Origin: CAXNKH01 sp049296795
GTDB taxonomy: Bacteria > Pseudomonadota > Gammaproteobacteria > Burkholderiales > Burkholderiaceae_C
DNA length: 40,859 bases
Reading direction: 5' to 3'
Assembly (NCBI GenBank): GCA_049296795.1
Contig: JBAQTC010000045.1
Location: 1 to 40,859, forward strand
Shown: one piece after another, positions 31,881 through 40,859 of the stretch
Layout: every line of letters starts with the position of its first letter
How positions within the stretch are numbered: the stretch's first letter is position 1
Program-made: the position numbers and the translations under genes
Notes under the pieces: model-generated
Databases searched by the model: none
What the model was told of the DNA's origin: nothing
What the model saw: only the letters and a program-made list of their open reading frames with translations

Positions 31881-33583
31881 ACGATATTCGGCGCACCATT
31901 TTGTGGGTGATATTTGGTTTTTCTATGGTTTTACTGTGGGATCAATACCAGATTTACAACGGGAACCCAGCGACGTTTTTCCCAACGCCCGTGAAAGCGG
32001 CGGCCAAGGCCGCCCCTGCGGCGACGTCAGTGCCTTCTGTCATGACGGCGCAGCCAAGCACCGTTCCCCCAGGGGTACAGGTTTCTGGGAGCGTCGCTCC
32101 AGGAGCACAGCCTGTTGCAGCGCTGGCGCCGCGCCAGACGGTGATGGTCACGACGGATCTGTACCAGTTGATGTTTGATACCGAAGGCGGCTCTTTGGTG
32201 CGCGCCGAATTGATCAAACACCGGGACATGGAAGATAAGAGCAAAAACATGGTGTTGCTCGATGAAAACAAAGACAGGATTTATTTGGCGCAAACCGGCT
32301 TGATCGCGGGCGCAACGGGCGGGACCCTCCCCAATCACAAGGGGCTGATGACCTTGGCACCCGGTGAGCGCACGCTCAAAGAGGGTGTCAATGAACTGGT
32401 GCTGAAGTTTGAGTCGCCCGAGCTCGGCGGCGTCAAACTGGTGAAAACCTACACACTGAAGCGTGGCGAATATGTCATGACGGTCAAGCATGAGGTATTT
32501 AACGCAGGCAGCGTTGTGGTATCACCGCAGCTGTATTTGCAGTTGGTCAGGGACGGCAACAAGCCGCCAGGAGAGTCATCGTTCTACTCCACGTTTACCG
32601 GACCGGCGCTTTATACCGAAGCCAAAAAATACCAAAAGGTTGAGTTCAGCGACATTGAGAAGAACAAGGCCGATTTCGAAAAACAGGCAGAGAATGGCTA
32701 CGTGGCCATGGTTCAACATTATTTTGCCAGCGCCTGGTTGCTCGGCGACGGGATCAAGCGTGATCTGTTTGCCCGCAAAGTAGATGCCAATCTGTATGCG
32801 GTCGGAATGATCACGGTGCTGGACAATATTGCACCGGGGACCAGTAAAACCATAGAGTCTCGACTTTTCGCCGGACCCCAGGAAGAAAAAATCCTCGAGA
32901 ACTTGGCCCCTGGCCTGGAGTTGGTCAAAGATTACGGCTGGCTGACGATTTTGGCCAAGCCCCTGTACTGGTTGCTCGATCAGCTTTTTGCCTTGATTCA
33001 CAACTGGGGCTGGTCGATCGTGGCTTTGGTGCTGTTGCTCAAACTGGCTTTTTATTGGCTCAATGCCAAAGCCTACGCCAGCATGGCAAAAATGAAAGCG
33101 ATCAACCCCAAGATCATGCAAATGCGTGAAAGACTGAAAGACAAGCCGCAGGAAATGCAGCAAGAGATGATGCGCATTTACCGTGAAGAAAAAGTCAACC
33201 CTATGGGCGGTTGCTTGCCCATCATGGTTCAGATTCCGGTATTCATTGCCCTGTATTGGGTGCTGCTTTCAAGCGTCGAAATGCGCAATGCGCCTTGGAT
33301 TCTCTGGATCACAGATCTGTCGGCGGCCGATCCCTACTTTATTCTGCCGCTGGTGATGACCCTGACTACCGTATTGCAGACGGCCTTGAATCCCGCGCCG
33401 CCGGACCCGATGCAAGCCAAACTGATGTGGTTCATGCCGCTGGCTTTCAGTGTGATGTTTTTCTTCTTCCCCGCGGGCCTGGTGTTGTACTGGCTGACCA
33501 ACAACATCTTGTCGATTGCACAGCAGTGGATTATCAATACCCGTATGGGCGTTCCACCGCAGTTCAATCTGCCGAAGTTCTAA
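31877..33583 (+). CDS. yidC: membrane protein insertase YidC
   Basis: A 568-residue inner-membrane insertase that works alone or with SecYEG. One N-terminal helix (about residues 6-22) is followed by an alanine/proline-rich linker (about 35-80), a large periplasmic domain and a five-helix core. The core contains the cytoplasmic hairpin (MRERLKDKPQEMQQEMMRIY) and GGCLPIMVQIPVFIALYWVL. The length fits Gram-negative YidC. The start overlaps yidD by 4 bp. Confidence 0.97.
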   Translation: MNDIRRTILWVIFGFSMVLLWDQYQIYNGNPATFFPTPVKAAAKAAPAATSVPSVMTAQPSTVPPGVQVSGSVAPGAQPVAALAPRQTVMVTTDLYQLMFDTEGGSLVRAELIKHRDMEDKSKNMVLLDENKDRIYLAQTGLIAGATGGTLPNHKGLMTLAPGERTLKEGVNELVLKFESPELGGVKLVKTYTLKRGEYVMTVKHEVFNAGSVVVSPQLYLQLVRDGNKPPGESSFYSTFTGPALYTEAKKYQKVEFSDIEKNKADFEKQAENGYVAMVQHYFASAWLLGDGIKRDLFARKVDANLYAVGMITVLDNIAPGTSKTIESRLFAGPQEEKILENLAPGLELVKDYGWLTILAKPLYWLLDQLFALIHNWGWSIVALVLLLKLAFYWLNAKAYASMAKMKAINPKIMQMRERLKDKPQEMQQEMMRIYREEKVNPMGGCLPIMVQIPVFIALYWVLLSSVEMRNAPWILWITDLSAADPYFILPLVMTLTTVLQTALNPAPPDPMQAKLMWFMPLAFSVMFFFFPAGLVLYWLTNNILSIAQQWIINTRMGVPPQFNLPKF

Positions 33584-33632
33584 GTTGCCGCGGATGGGGC
33601 GACGGTGAGCACACCACAGCCCTGAACCCGTT

Positions 33633-35021
33633 ATGCTGGCGCGTCATCAAGACCCCATCGCCGCCATTGCCACCGCTCCGGGGCGGGGTGGCGTGGGCAT
33701 TGTGCGGGTCAGCGGCAAGTCGATCGAGGCGCTGGTCCAAGCACTTTGTGGCCGCCTAATCAAACCCAGAGAAGCAAGCTTGCTGTCATTTCGCGATGAC
33801 GCAGGCAACTGCCTAGATCAAGGCTTGGCAATTTATTTTCCAGCGCCACACTCCTATACCGGCGAGTCAGTGCTGGAGTTGCAAGCGCATGGCGGGCCTG
33901 TGATTTTGCAGCTGCTGTTGGCGCGCTGTGTACAGGCCGGTGCAGACATGGGCTTGCGGCTGGCCGAGCCTGGTGAATTTACCCGGCGGGCATTTTTAAA
34001 CGGAAAAATTGACTTGGCCCAGGCCGAAGCCATCGCCGACCTGATTGACGCCAGCACCGAAGCGGCAGCCCGGAGTGCCAGTCGCTCACTGGCTGGTGAG
34101 TTTTCGAAACAAATTCACGATTTGCGAGATGCCTTGATCCATTTGCGCATGCTGGTGGAAGCGACGCTGGATTTCCCAGAAGAAGAAATCGATTTTTTAC
34201 GCCAATCCGATGCGCAGGGTCAACTGGTGAAACTGCAGGAAAAGCTCGCAAACGTGCTGCAGCAGGCGCGCCAAGGCGTGTTGTTGCGCGAAGGAATTAA
34301 AGTGGTGATTGCCGGCCAACCGAATGCGGGCAAATCATCGCTACTCAATGCTCTGGCCGGCGCTGAATTGGCCATAGTCACGCCGATTGCGGGAACCACG
34401 CGCGACAAGGTGCAGCAAACCATACAAATTGAAGGCGTCCCCGTTCATGTGATTGATACGGCAGGATTGCGCCAGAGCCAGGACGAGGTTGAAAAAATCG
34501 GTATTGCCCGGGCTTGGAGCGAGATTGAAGCCGCTGATGCGGTGTTGTTCCTGCATGACCTGAGCCGTAGCCAGAATCCCGAATATGCCCAAGCCGAAAC
34601 AGAGATCACCCGAATATTGACCGACAAATTGCCGCGGCGTGTACCGGTGCTCGATGTCTGGAACAAGGCCGATACCGTGGCTTCGACGAAAATCCAAGCG
34701 CCAGGGTCAAGCGGCTTGATCTTGTCGGCCAAAACTGGCGAAGGCTTGAATGCCTTACGCGCCAAGTTGCTAGAGCTGGCGGGTTGGCAGGCTACGCCGG
34801 ATGGGGTTTATATCGCGCGAGAGCGCCATCTCCAAGCCTTGCGCCGGGTTGATTCCCATTTAACTGAGGCTGCGATTTGTTTGGCGGGACAGGCCCAGTT
34901 TCTTGACTTGTTGGCCGAAGAACTTCGCTTGGCTCAAAACGCCCTCAATGAGATCACAGGTGAATTCAGTTCGGATGATTTGTTGGGTGTGATTTTTTCC
35001 AGCTTTTGCATTGGAAAGTAA
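33633..35021 (+). CDS. mnmE: tRNA U34 modification GTPase MnmE
   Basis: A 462-residue GTPase that works with MnmG on wobble U34. The N-terminal tetrahydrofolate-binding domain starts DPIAAIATAPGRGGVGIVR. The G domain has GQPNAGKSS at about 227-235, a GTTRD switch, DTAGLR and NKAD. The C-terminus ends FCIGK, the catalytic cysteine motif. It lies 49 bp after yidC in the usual gammaproteobacterial/betaproteobacterial order and is convergent with apt 22 bp away. Confidence 0.97.
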   Translation: MLARHQDPIAAIATAPGRGGVGIVRVSGKSIEALVQALCGRLIKPREASLLSFRDDAGNCLDQGLAIYFPAPHSYTGESVLELQAHGGPVILQLLLARCVQAGADMGLRLAEPGEFTRRAFLNGKIDLAQAEAIADLIDASTEAAARSASRSLAGEFSKQIHDLRDALIHLRMLVEATLDFPEEEIDFLRQSDAQGQLVKLQEKLANVLQQARQGVLLREGIKVVIAGQPNAGKSSLLNALAGAELAIVTPIAGTTRDKVQQTIQIEGVPVHVIDTAGLRQSQDEVEKIGIARAWSEIEAADAVLFLHDLSRSQNPEYAQAETEITRILTDKLPRRVPVLDVWNKADTVASTKIQAPGSSGLILSAKTGEGLNALRAKLLELAGWQATPDGVYIARERHLQALRRVDSHLTEAAICLAGQAQFLDLLAEELRLAQNALNEITGEFSSDDLLGVIFSSFCIGK

Positions 35022-35043
35022 AAAGATTTTTTCGGAATCGGGC

Positions 35044-35592
35044 TCAATGTCCCTCGAAGTCCATCAAGGTGAACAGGGGTAGGCCGGCCAATTTGAGTTT
35101 TCTGGAGCCACCCAACTCAGGCAGATCCACAATAGCTGCGCCTTCGAGTACCTGAGCCCCCAGTTTTTCCAACAAGATTTTGCCCGCCATCATGGTGCCG
35201 CCCGTGGCGATCAAATCGTCGACCAGCAACACTTTGGCGCCGGCTTGGACGGCGTCGGCATGCAACTCAACCGTAGCACTTCCGTATTCGAGCTCGTAGG
35301 TCTGGGCAACGGTTGTGAAAGGCAATTTGCCTTTTTTTCGGATCGGAATAAATCCGACATTGAGTTCATAAGCAATCACCGATCCCAAAATAAATCCGCG
35401 GGCATCAAGCCCGGCAATACAGTCGGGGCGCAGCTGGGGATCAAGGTAGCGATGAACAAAGGCGTCGATCAGGAGGCGAAACAGCTTGGCGTTTTGCAGG
35501 ATGGGCGTGATGTCCCGAAACTGAACGCCAGGGGCTGGCCAGTCGGGCACCGTACGGATATGGCTTTTGAGAAGTTGAAGGGAGGGGGACAT
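35044..35592 (-). CDS. apt: adenine phosphoribosyltransferase
   Basis: A 182-residue purine salvage enzyme that joins adenine and PRPP to AMP. The PRPP loop VLLVDDLIATGGTM is intact, GLDARGFILG is the upstream conserved turn, and the N-terminal VPDWPAPGVQFRDITP is typical of the family. The gene stands alone on the minus strand between mnmE and the antiporter. Confidence 0.96.
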   Translation of the reverse strand: MSPSLQLLKSHIRTVPDWPAPGVQFRDITPILQNAKLFRLLIDAFVHRYLDPQLRPDCIAGLDARGFILGSVIAYELNVGFIPIRKKGKLPFTTVAQTYELEYGSATVELHADAVQAGAKVLLVDDLIATGGTMMAGKILLEKLGAQVLEGAAIVDLPELGGSRKLKLAGLPLFTLMDFEGH

Positions 35593-35636
35593 CGCTGTGT
35601 AGGATTCAGGGGCAGGGTAGATTGTGCCCGGCCTTG

Positions 35637-37622
35637 TCAGCCACCGAGCAATTTGTCTTCAACGCGGGACAGCAGTTCGATCTTGCCTGACAGCACCAAA
35701 ATATCACCCTCTTCAAACGACGAGTCTTCGGTTAAGGCGATAGCCTTGCCCGATTTTCGGCGCAAACTCAACAGGCGAACTTCGGGCGCATGAAGACGAA
35801 AGAAAGCTAGCGGCCGGCCAAGTGTGTGCGCATTACTTCCCAGTGTGAGGGTTGACAGGCGATCGAGCTGGAGCTCATCAATAGAGTCGTCATCGACCCC
35901 ATGAAAATAACCGCGCAGCAATAGATAGCGCGCATCGCGTTGATCCTGAACGCGGCGAATCACCCGGCGCATAGGAACCCCAACCAAAGCAAGGGCATGA
36001 CTGGCCAGCATTAAAGAGCCCTCAATCGCTTCGGGCACCACCTCGCTGGCGCCGGCCTGGGTCAACTTCTCAAGATCGCGGTCATCCTTGGTTCTAACGA
36101 TCACGGGCACTTGGGGTGCATGGCTTTGGACAAGGGACAGCACCCGCATCGCACCCGGTGTATCGAGATAAGTCACCACGACGGCGCTGGCGCGGGCCAG
36201 TCCGGCGGCCATCAAAGCGGGCAGGCGTGCTGCATCGCCATAGGCAACCGAGTCGCCAGCCGCAGTCGCTTGATGCACCCGGTCGGGATCCAGATCAAGC
36301 GCCATATAGGCGATCCCCTCTTGCTCCAGCATGCGCGCTAGATTCTGACCACAGCGGCCATAGCCACAAATGAGCACATGCTTGTTCACATGAATGGATT
36401 TGCGGGCGATTTGGGTCAAGTGCAGCGATTGCAACAACCACTCATTGGCGACCAAACGCATCACGATCGCGTTGCTGTAGTGAATGATGACGGGGGTCGC
36501 CAACATGGAGATCACCATGCTGGCGAGGATCGGGTTAAGTAGGCCAGGCGGAACCAGCTCATTTTTTTGAGCCAGGGAAAGTAATACAAAGCCAAATTCA
36601 CCGGCCTGCGCCAAATACAAGCCGGTTCGCAGCGCCACGCCATGGCTGGCACCTAAACTGCGGGCTAGCAGGGCAACCAGGCCCGCTTTAAAAAGAATCG
36701 GTAGTGTCACCAGCAGCAGCACCAAATGCCAATGTTCAAGCACCAAATGCCAGTCCAGTAGCATGCCAATCGTGATGAAAAACAAACCGAGCAAGACATC
36801 GTGAAAAGGACGAATATCAGTCTCAACCTGATGCTTGTATTCGGTTTCAGAAATCAACATTCCCGCAATAAAAGCACCCAACGCCAGGCTCAGGCCAGCC
36901 AGCTCGGTGAGCCAAGCCAGGCCCAAGGTGATGAATAACAGGTTAAGAACGAAAAGCTCCTCGCTTTTACGTCTAGCCACCAGGGTGAACCACCAGCGCA
37001 TCAAGTGTTTCCCGCCGATCAGCAACAAGGTAATCAGCGCGGTGGCTTTCAGACCCGCCCACAGCAGCGTTGGCAGCATGGCTTCGTGGGACGCACCCAA
37101 GGCGGGAATCAGGAGCAGCAAGGGAACAACGGCCAGATCCTGAAACAGCAAGACGCCCATGATTCGCTTGCCGTGTTCGGACTCCATCTCGAGCCGATCA
37201 GACATTTGTTTAACCACAAGCGCTGTGCTGCTCATGGCCAGGACGCCGGACAAAGCCAAAGCCGTTTGCCAGCTCACCGACCAGAGCTGAGGCAGCAACT
37301 GTGTCAAGATCAACATCGCCACGCTGGCACCCAGAATGGTGAACGCGACCTGGCCCAAACCTAGCCCAAAGACGTGAACACGGATCGCACGAAGTTTGGC
37401 CAGATTGAACTCAAGACCAATCACAAACATCAAAAAAACCACGCCAAACTCGCCCAAATGACGTACGGCATCTGAGTTTTGGGCCAGCGCAAGTGCATGC
37501 GGGCCAATCAGGACGCCGACCACCAGATAGCCGAGCATGGGCGGCAGTTTGAGGCTGCGACAGGCCACGACACCCAGCACGGCAGCGAGGAGGTAGAGCA
37601 GGGTGAGTTCCAGTGCGGGCAT
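35637..37622 (-). CDS. KefB/KefC-type cation:proton antiporter
   Basis: A 661-residue CPA2 antiporter. About 12 membrane helices occupy residues 1-400, with GPHALAL, FLMFVIGLEF and the GVLLFQDLAVVPLL helix of the Na+/H+ exchanger fold. A TrkA-N NAD-binding domain follows, starting near residue 414 with GYGRCG, then a TrkA-C domain at about 570-655. It probably exports K+ in exchange for H+. There is no KefF/KefG partner beside it. It is divergent from kdsD with 43 bp between starts. Confidence 0.93.
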   Translation of the reverse strand: MPALELTLLYLLAAVLGVVACRSLKLPPMLGYLVVGVLIGPHALALAQNSDAVRHLGEFGVVFLMFVIGLEFNLAKLRAIRVHVFGLGLGQVAFTILGASVAMLILTQLLPQLWSVSWQTALALSGVLAMSSTALVVKQMSDRLEMESEHGKRIMGVLLFQDLAVVPLLLLIPALGASHEAMLPTLLWAGLKATALITLLLIGGKHLMRWWFTLVARRKSEELFVLNLLFITLGLAWLTELAGLSLALGAFIAGMLISETEYKHQVETDIRPFHDVLLGLFFITIGMLLDWHLVLEHWHLVLLLVTLPILFKAGLVALLARSLGASHGVALRTGLYLAQAGEFGFVLLSLAQKNELVPPGLLNPILASMVISMLATPVIIHYSNAIVMRLVANEWLLQSLHLTQIARKSIHVNKHVLICGYGRCGQNLARMLEQEGIAYMALDLDPDRVHQATAAGDSVAYGDAARLPALMAAGLARASAVVVTYLDTPGAMRVLSLVQSHAPQVPVIVRTKDDRDLEKLTQAGASEVVPEAIEGSLMLASHALALVGVPMRRVIRRVQDQRDARYLLLRGYFHGVDDDSIDELQLDRLSTLTLGSNAHTLGRPLAFFRLHAPEVRLLSLRRKSGKAIALTEDSSFEEGDILVLSGKIELLSRVEDKLLGG

Positions 37623-37665
37623 ACACCGATACTAGCAAGTGCAGCTCTGTCGATAAAATCAGACC

Positions 37666-38667
37666 ATGACAAACCTAAATGCTCAGACCGAAGAAGCTCA
37701 GAGTCGACACCTGATCAAGCTGGCGCGTGAATCGCTTGATATAGAGGCAGCAGCGGTGTTGGGCCTCAAGCATAGGATTGGAGAATCGTTTGCGCTGGCC
37801 GTACGCATGATGCTCGGTGTCCAAGGACGGGTGGTTGTCATGGGCATGGGAAAAAGCGGCCACATCGGACGGAAAATAACGGCGACGCTGGCCTCTACGG
37901 GGACGCCAGCCATGTTTGTGCACCCGGCAGAAGCCAGCCACGGGGACTTGGGAATGATCAAGTCGATTGACCTGGTGTTGGCGATTTCCAACAGCGGCGA
38001 ATCTGAAGAGTTGACCGTAATTTTGCCGGTACTTAAACGGCTGGGCGTGCCCTTGCTGGCGATGACGGGCAACCTCAACTCCAGCTTGGCACGGCACGCC
38101 GCGGTCGTGCTGGACAGTGGCGTAGAAAAAGAAGCTTGCCCTCTGAATCTTGCGCCCACGGCCAGTACCACGGCGCAATTGGCTTTGGGCGATGCGTTGG
38201 CGGTCAGTCTGCTCGATGCACGGGGTTTCAAAGAAGAAGACTTTGCTCGCTCCCATCCAGGCGGGGCCTTGGGGCGCAAGTTGCTGACCTTGGTCAGCGA
38301 TGTCATGCGCGCTGGCGCAAACGTGCCGCAAGTTGGGCCGCAAGCGAGCTTCAGTGAACTGATGCGAGAAATGAGCGCCAAAGGGCTGGGCGCCACGGCC
38401 ATCGTGGACGAAAAATCGCTAGTCCTCGGTATTTTTACGGATGGCGATTTGCGCCGTTTGATTGAAAAAGGCGTCGATTTGCGCTCAGCGACTGCCGCGC
38501 AGGTGATGCACCCCGCACCGCGCACCATTGCAACAGACGCGCTGGCAGTGGAAGCCGCAGAACTGATGGAAATCAACAGCATCACCAGTGTACTGGTGGT
38601 CGATGCCAATGGCGTGCTGTGCGGTGCACTCAACAGCAACGACTTGATGCGAGCGAAAGTGATCTAA
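37666..38667 (+). CDS. kdsD: D-arabinose-5-phosphate isomerase
   Basis: A 333-residue enzyme that makes arabinose-5-phosphate for Kdo, the inner LPS sugar. The SIS domain has MGMGKSGHIGRKI and NSGESEE (sugar-phosphate binding), followed by two CBS repeats (about residues 210-330). Length and layout match KdsD/KpsF. kdsC starts 4 bp after its stop, so both form an operon with lptC. Confidence 0.95.
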   Translation: MTNLNAQTEEAQSRHLIKLARESLDIEAAAVLGLKHRIGESFALAVRMMLGVQGRVVVMGMGKSGHIGRKITATLASTGTPAMFVHPAEASHGDLGMIKSIDLVLAISNSGESEELTVILPVLKRLGVPLLAMTGNLNSSLARHAAVVLDSGVEKEACPLNLAPTASTTAQLALGDALAVSLLDARGFKEEDFARSHPGGALGRKLLTLVSDVMRAGANVPQVGPQASFSELMREMSAKGLGATAIVDEKSLVLGIFTDGDLRRLIEKGVDLRSATAAQVMHPAPRTIATDALAVEAAELMEINSITSVLVVDANGVLCGALNSNDLMRAKVI

Positions 38668-38671
38668 CCCG

Positions 38672-39226
38672 ATGCCTACTTTACCCCCCGCGCTCACATT
38701 CGCCCCAGCCTTGCTGCTCAAAGCCCAGGGGGTTCGGGTTGCTTTTTTCGATGTTGATGGCGTGCTGACCGATGGCGGTTTGTATTTTTCGCAAGAGGGC
38801 GAGAGCCTCAAGCGGTTCAATACGCTTGACGGCCAAGGCCTCAAATTGTTACAAAAAGCAGGCATCACACCGGCGGTGATCACCGGGCGCGACTCCAAAC
38901 CATTGCGCATACGCTTGCAGGCCCTTGGTCTTGAACATGTTTATTACGGCACCGAAGACAAGCGGCCAGCAGCTGAGAAAATCTTGCAGGCCTTGGGCTT
39001 GGACTGGCCCCAGGCCGCTGCCATCGGCGATGACTGGCCTGACTTGGCGGTTCTGCGCCGTTGTGCCTTTGCCTGTGCCCCGGCCAATGCGCACCAAGAA
39101 GTCAAAGCGGTGGCGCATCATGTCACGGCATTGGGTGGTGGGCAGGGCGCAGCCCGGGAGTTTTGTGACATCTTGTTACAGGCCAGCGGCAGGTATGCAG
39201 GCTTGCTGGAAGAAAGCCAATCGTGA
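38672..39226 (+). CDS. kdsC: Kdo-8-phosphate phosphatase
   Basis: A 184-residue HAD-family phosphatase without a cap domain that removes phosphate from Kdo-8-P. Motif I is FFDVDGVLTDG with the nucleophile Asp, motif II is ITGRDS, and the late motif is IGDDWPD. It works as a tetramer in the family. It follows kdsD by 4 bp and overlaps lptC by 4 bp (GTGA). Confidence 0.95.
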   Translation: MPTLPPALTFAPALLLKAQGVRVAFFDVDGVLTDGGLYFSQEGESLKRFNTLDGQGLKLLQKAGITPAVITGRDSKPLRIRLQALGLEHVYYGTEDKRPAAEKILQALGLDWPQAAAIGDDWPDLAVLRRCAFACAPANAHQEVKAVAHHVTALGGGQGAAREFCDILLQASGRYAGLLEESQS

Positions 39227-39837
39227 ATCGCCTGTTGCGAGCGGCCTGGGACCGCTTGTCGCTTTATTTGCCCGTTATTTTGATGGGCTTGCTGGCCTTG
39301 GGGACGTACTGGCTGGCCCGCAACGCGCCGACCTTTGCTGAGCCTGAAGCGCAACGCCCCGCAAGCCATGAGCCCGATTACTTCATGCGCAAGTTTTCGG
39401 TGAAAACTTTCGATGCAACGGGGCGACTGAAAAGCGCAGTTTTTGGCGACGAAATGCACCATTTCCCCGATACGGACACGGTGGAGATTAGCCAGGTTCT
39501 GATTCACTCCTTTAATGCACAGGGCCGCTTGACCGTAGCCAGCGCCAAGCGCGGCCTGAGTAACGCCAACGGCTCCGAAGTCCAGTTGTTTGGAAATGCC
39601 TTGGTTGTTAGAGAGGCGGTAAAGGACGGTACAGGGGCGGCCTTGCAGCGACTGACCTTGAGGGGGGAGTTCCTCCATGCTTTCATGAATACCGAGCGGG
39701 TTAAGTCCCACTTGCCGGTTGAACTGACCCGGGGTCGTGACAGTTTTACGGCCAACGAAATGGATTTTGATAATTTGGACCGGGTGATGACGCTCAAGGG
39801 ACGGGTTCGTGGCACTTTGCTGCCCAAGGCCCCCTAA
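39223..39837 (+). CDS. lptC: LPS export protein LptC
   Basis: A 204-residue single-helix periplasmic protein of the Lpt bridge that receives LPS from LptB2FG and passes it to LptA. The membrane helix is at about residues 15-31, then a beta-jellyroll part with YFMRKFSVKTFDATGRLKSA. The start is GTG at 39223, overlapping the kdsC stop. lptA and lptB do not follow; an SDR gene comes next. Confidence 0.9.
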   Translation: MNRLLRAAWDRLSLYLPVILMGLLALGTYWLARNAPTFAEPEAQRPASHEPDYFMRKFSVKTFDATGRLKSAVFGDEMHHFPDTDTVEISQVLIHSFNAQGRLTVASAKRGLSNANGSEVQLFGNALVVREAVKDGTGAALQRLTLRGEFLHAFMNTERVKSHLPVELTRGRDSFTANEMDFDNLDRVMTLKGRVRGTLLPKAP

Positions 39838-39857
39838 TAAACTTTCAAGGCGAATCG

Positions 39858-40646
39858 ATGGACAAACTGGTTTTCATTACAGGCGCCTCCAGTGGGCTGG
39901 GACAGTCCTTGGCGCAGCGTTATTACCAGGCCGGTTATGGGTTGGCCTTGGTGGCCAGGCGCACAGCTGAAATAGAAACCTGGGCAAAAACATGGGGCCT
40001 TGATCCCGCGCGCTACACCATTTATGGCGCGGATGTGGCTATCCCTGAGAGCATCATTGCTGCAGCCCAGGCTTGCATGGTGCAGCAAGGTGTGCCGGAT
40101 GTGGTGATTGCCAATGCCGGCATCAGCATCGGGATGGATACGGCAGAACGTGAAGACCTGCTCGTGATGGCGCAAACTTTTGCAACCAACAACTTGGGGC
40201 TGGCAGCGACGTTTCACCCCTTTTTGGCGGCCATGTTGCAGCGGCGCTCCGGCGTGTTGGTGGGTCTGGCCAGCGTGGCGGGCATACGTGGCTTGCCTGG
40301 CCATGGGGCTTATTGCGCCAGCAAGGCTGCTGTGATTAGTTATTGTGAGTCCTTGCGAGGTGAGCTAAGAGGCAGCGGAATTCAAGTGACGACCATTTGT
40401 CCAGGCTATATCGACACGCCTTTGACTCAGAAAAACCGCTATAGCATGCCATTCTTGATGAGTCCGGGGTTGTTCTCCGAGCAGGCTTTTCGGGCGATTG
40501 AGGCCCAAGTCAGCTACCGCGTTATCCCCTGGCAGATGGGGGTGATCGCGAAATTGTTGCGATTGTTGCCGAACTTCTGGTTCGATCGACTGTTGTCGGG
40601 TCGACCCAGGAAAAACCGGCAGAAACGAGACGGAGAACCTTTTTGA
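39858..40646 (+). CDS. short-chain dehydrogenase/reductase
   Basis: A 262-residue classical SDR. The cofactor loop TGASSGLG is at residues 8-15, NAG follows near residue 90, and the catalytic residues are Ser139, Tyr152 and Lys156 (YCASK). It uses NAD or NADP; the substrate is unknown. A hydrophobic and basic C-terminal segment (about residues 225-262) may attach it to the membrane. It lies 20 bp after lptC, probably in the same transcript. Confidence 0.92.
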   Translation: MDKLVFITGASSGLGQSLAQRYYQAGYGLALVARRTAEIETWAKTWGLDPARYTIYGADVAIPESIIAAAQACMVQQGVPDVVIANAGISIGMDTAEREDLLVMAQTFATNNLGLAATFHPFLAAMLQRRSGVLVGLASVAGIRGLPGHGAYCASKAAVISYCESLRGELRGSGIQVTTICPGYIDTPLTQKNRYSMPFLMSPGLFSEQAFRAIEAQVSYRVIPWQMGVIAKLLRLLPNFWFDRLLSGRPRKNRQKRDGEPF

Positions 40647-40654
40647 AAAGCCCA

Positions 40655-40678
40655 TGAAAAAAGGGCCCGAAGGCCCTT
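40655..40678 (-). terminator. rho-independent terminator of the RNA-binding protein gene
   Basis: On the minus strand AAGGGCC pairs with GGCCCTT around a TTCG tetraloop and is followed by a T-run. It lies 34 bp after the stop of the glycine-rich gene and would also be the convergent end of the SDR transcript. Confidence 0.88.
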
Positions 40679-40711
40679 GAGAGGTTGGCACAAGGCCAGA
40701 CCAATACAGAC

Positions 40712-40859
40712 TTAGTAGCTGCTACGGCCACCACCACCACCACCGTAGCCACCGCCGCCGCCACTGCGACCGCCGCCACCACCACCATAGCCACCACCGC
40801 CGCCGCCGCCGCCGCCGTAGCCACCGCCGCCACTGCGACCGCCGCCACCAGCACCGCCG
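40712..40859 (-). CDS. glycine-rich C-terminus of an RNA-binding protein, cut by window edge
   Basis: Only the last 48 codons are visible, a low-complexity tail of glycine with regular Tyr and Arg-Ser residues, ending GGRSSY before TAA at 40712-40714. Such tails follow one RRM domain in the small cold-inducible RNA-binding proteins of betaproteobacteria and cyanobacteria; the RRM would lie beyond the right edge. The tail is built from near-repeats of GGGRSGGGGY. The assignment to the RRM group is by this tail only. Confidence 0.72.
   Translation of the reverse strand, partial: GGAGGGGRSGGGGYGGGGGGGGGYGGGGGGRSGGGGGYGGGGGGRSSY

Noticed and set aside
33211..33759. An open frame overlapping the end of yidC and the start of mnmE
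   Set aside because: Both overlapping genes are conserved and in other frames; the alternative translation looks random.
40522..40854. A valine/alanine-rich open frame at the right edge as a gene
   Set aside because: It is the wrong frame of the glycine-rich repeat; the frame ending GGRSSY has its own terminator and fits known RNA-binding protein tails.

Overview
The window is a chromosomal segment from a betaproteobacterium. The gene families and the order rpmH-rnpA-yidD-yidC-mnmE next to dnaA-dnaN-gyrB fit a Comamonadaceae member (Rhodoferax/Polaromonas-like). The genus is an inference from gene order and protein flavour and was not tested. The segment carries the chromosome origin neighbourhood. 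dnaA, dnaN and gyrB and the mnmG-rsmG-lysE-parA-hydrolase-parB block lie on the minus strand left of the origin. rpmH, rnpA, yidD, yidC and mnmE run on the plus strand to its right, so these genes point away from the origin on both arms.

Layout. 1-4.3 kb: a sensor histidine kinase cut by the left edge, coupled to an NMT1-type substrate-binding protein, then an exported metallophosphoesterase. 4.3-7.1 kb: a family III CoA-transferase and a glutaryl-CoA dehydrogenase (probable glutarate/lysine degradation), separated by a 325-bp gap full of interleaved inverted repeats. 7.2-13.2 kb: a VOC protein, acetoacetyl-CoA synthetase, an orphan Bug/TctC receptor, a PduO-type cobalamin adenosyltransferase and an FAD-linked D-lactate-type dehydrogenase. 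13.2-19.8 kb: a stand-alone HD-GYP protein, then parB, an RBBP9-like hydrolase, parA, a LysE exporter, rsmG and mnmG. Three parS-like ParB sites lie inside the mnmG and rsmG coding sequences. 20-24.4 kb: AsmA-like protein, pirin, a ketopantoate-reductase-like protein with a strong terminator, DUF1330 and a second VOC protein. 24.4-25.4 kb: an accessory Fic-domain gene, inserted beside gyrB and followed by short iterated motifs resembling an insertion-sequence end. 25.4-31 kb: gyrB, dnaN, oriC candidate, dnaA, second DnaA-box cluster, rpmH promoter. 31-35 kb: the rpmH-to-mnmE block. 35-40.9 kb: apt, a KefB/C-type antiporter, kdsD-kdsC-lptC (LPS core/Kdo and transport), an SDR, and the glycine-rich tail of an RNA-binding protein cut by the right edge.

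How the parts work together: replication initiation (dnaA/dnaN/oriC), origin segregation (parAB with nearby parS), tRNA U34 modification (mnmE plus mnmG), RNA maturation and membrane insertion (rnpA, yidD, yidC), and envelope biogenesis (kdsD, kdsC, lptC). No complete new defence or mobile system is visible. The most unusual items are the origin unwinding element with four tandem TAG triplets, the Fic protein lacking its catalytic histidine, the interleaved inverted repeats at 5634-5849, and the binding-protein/kinase pair at the left end.
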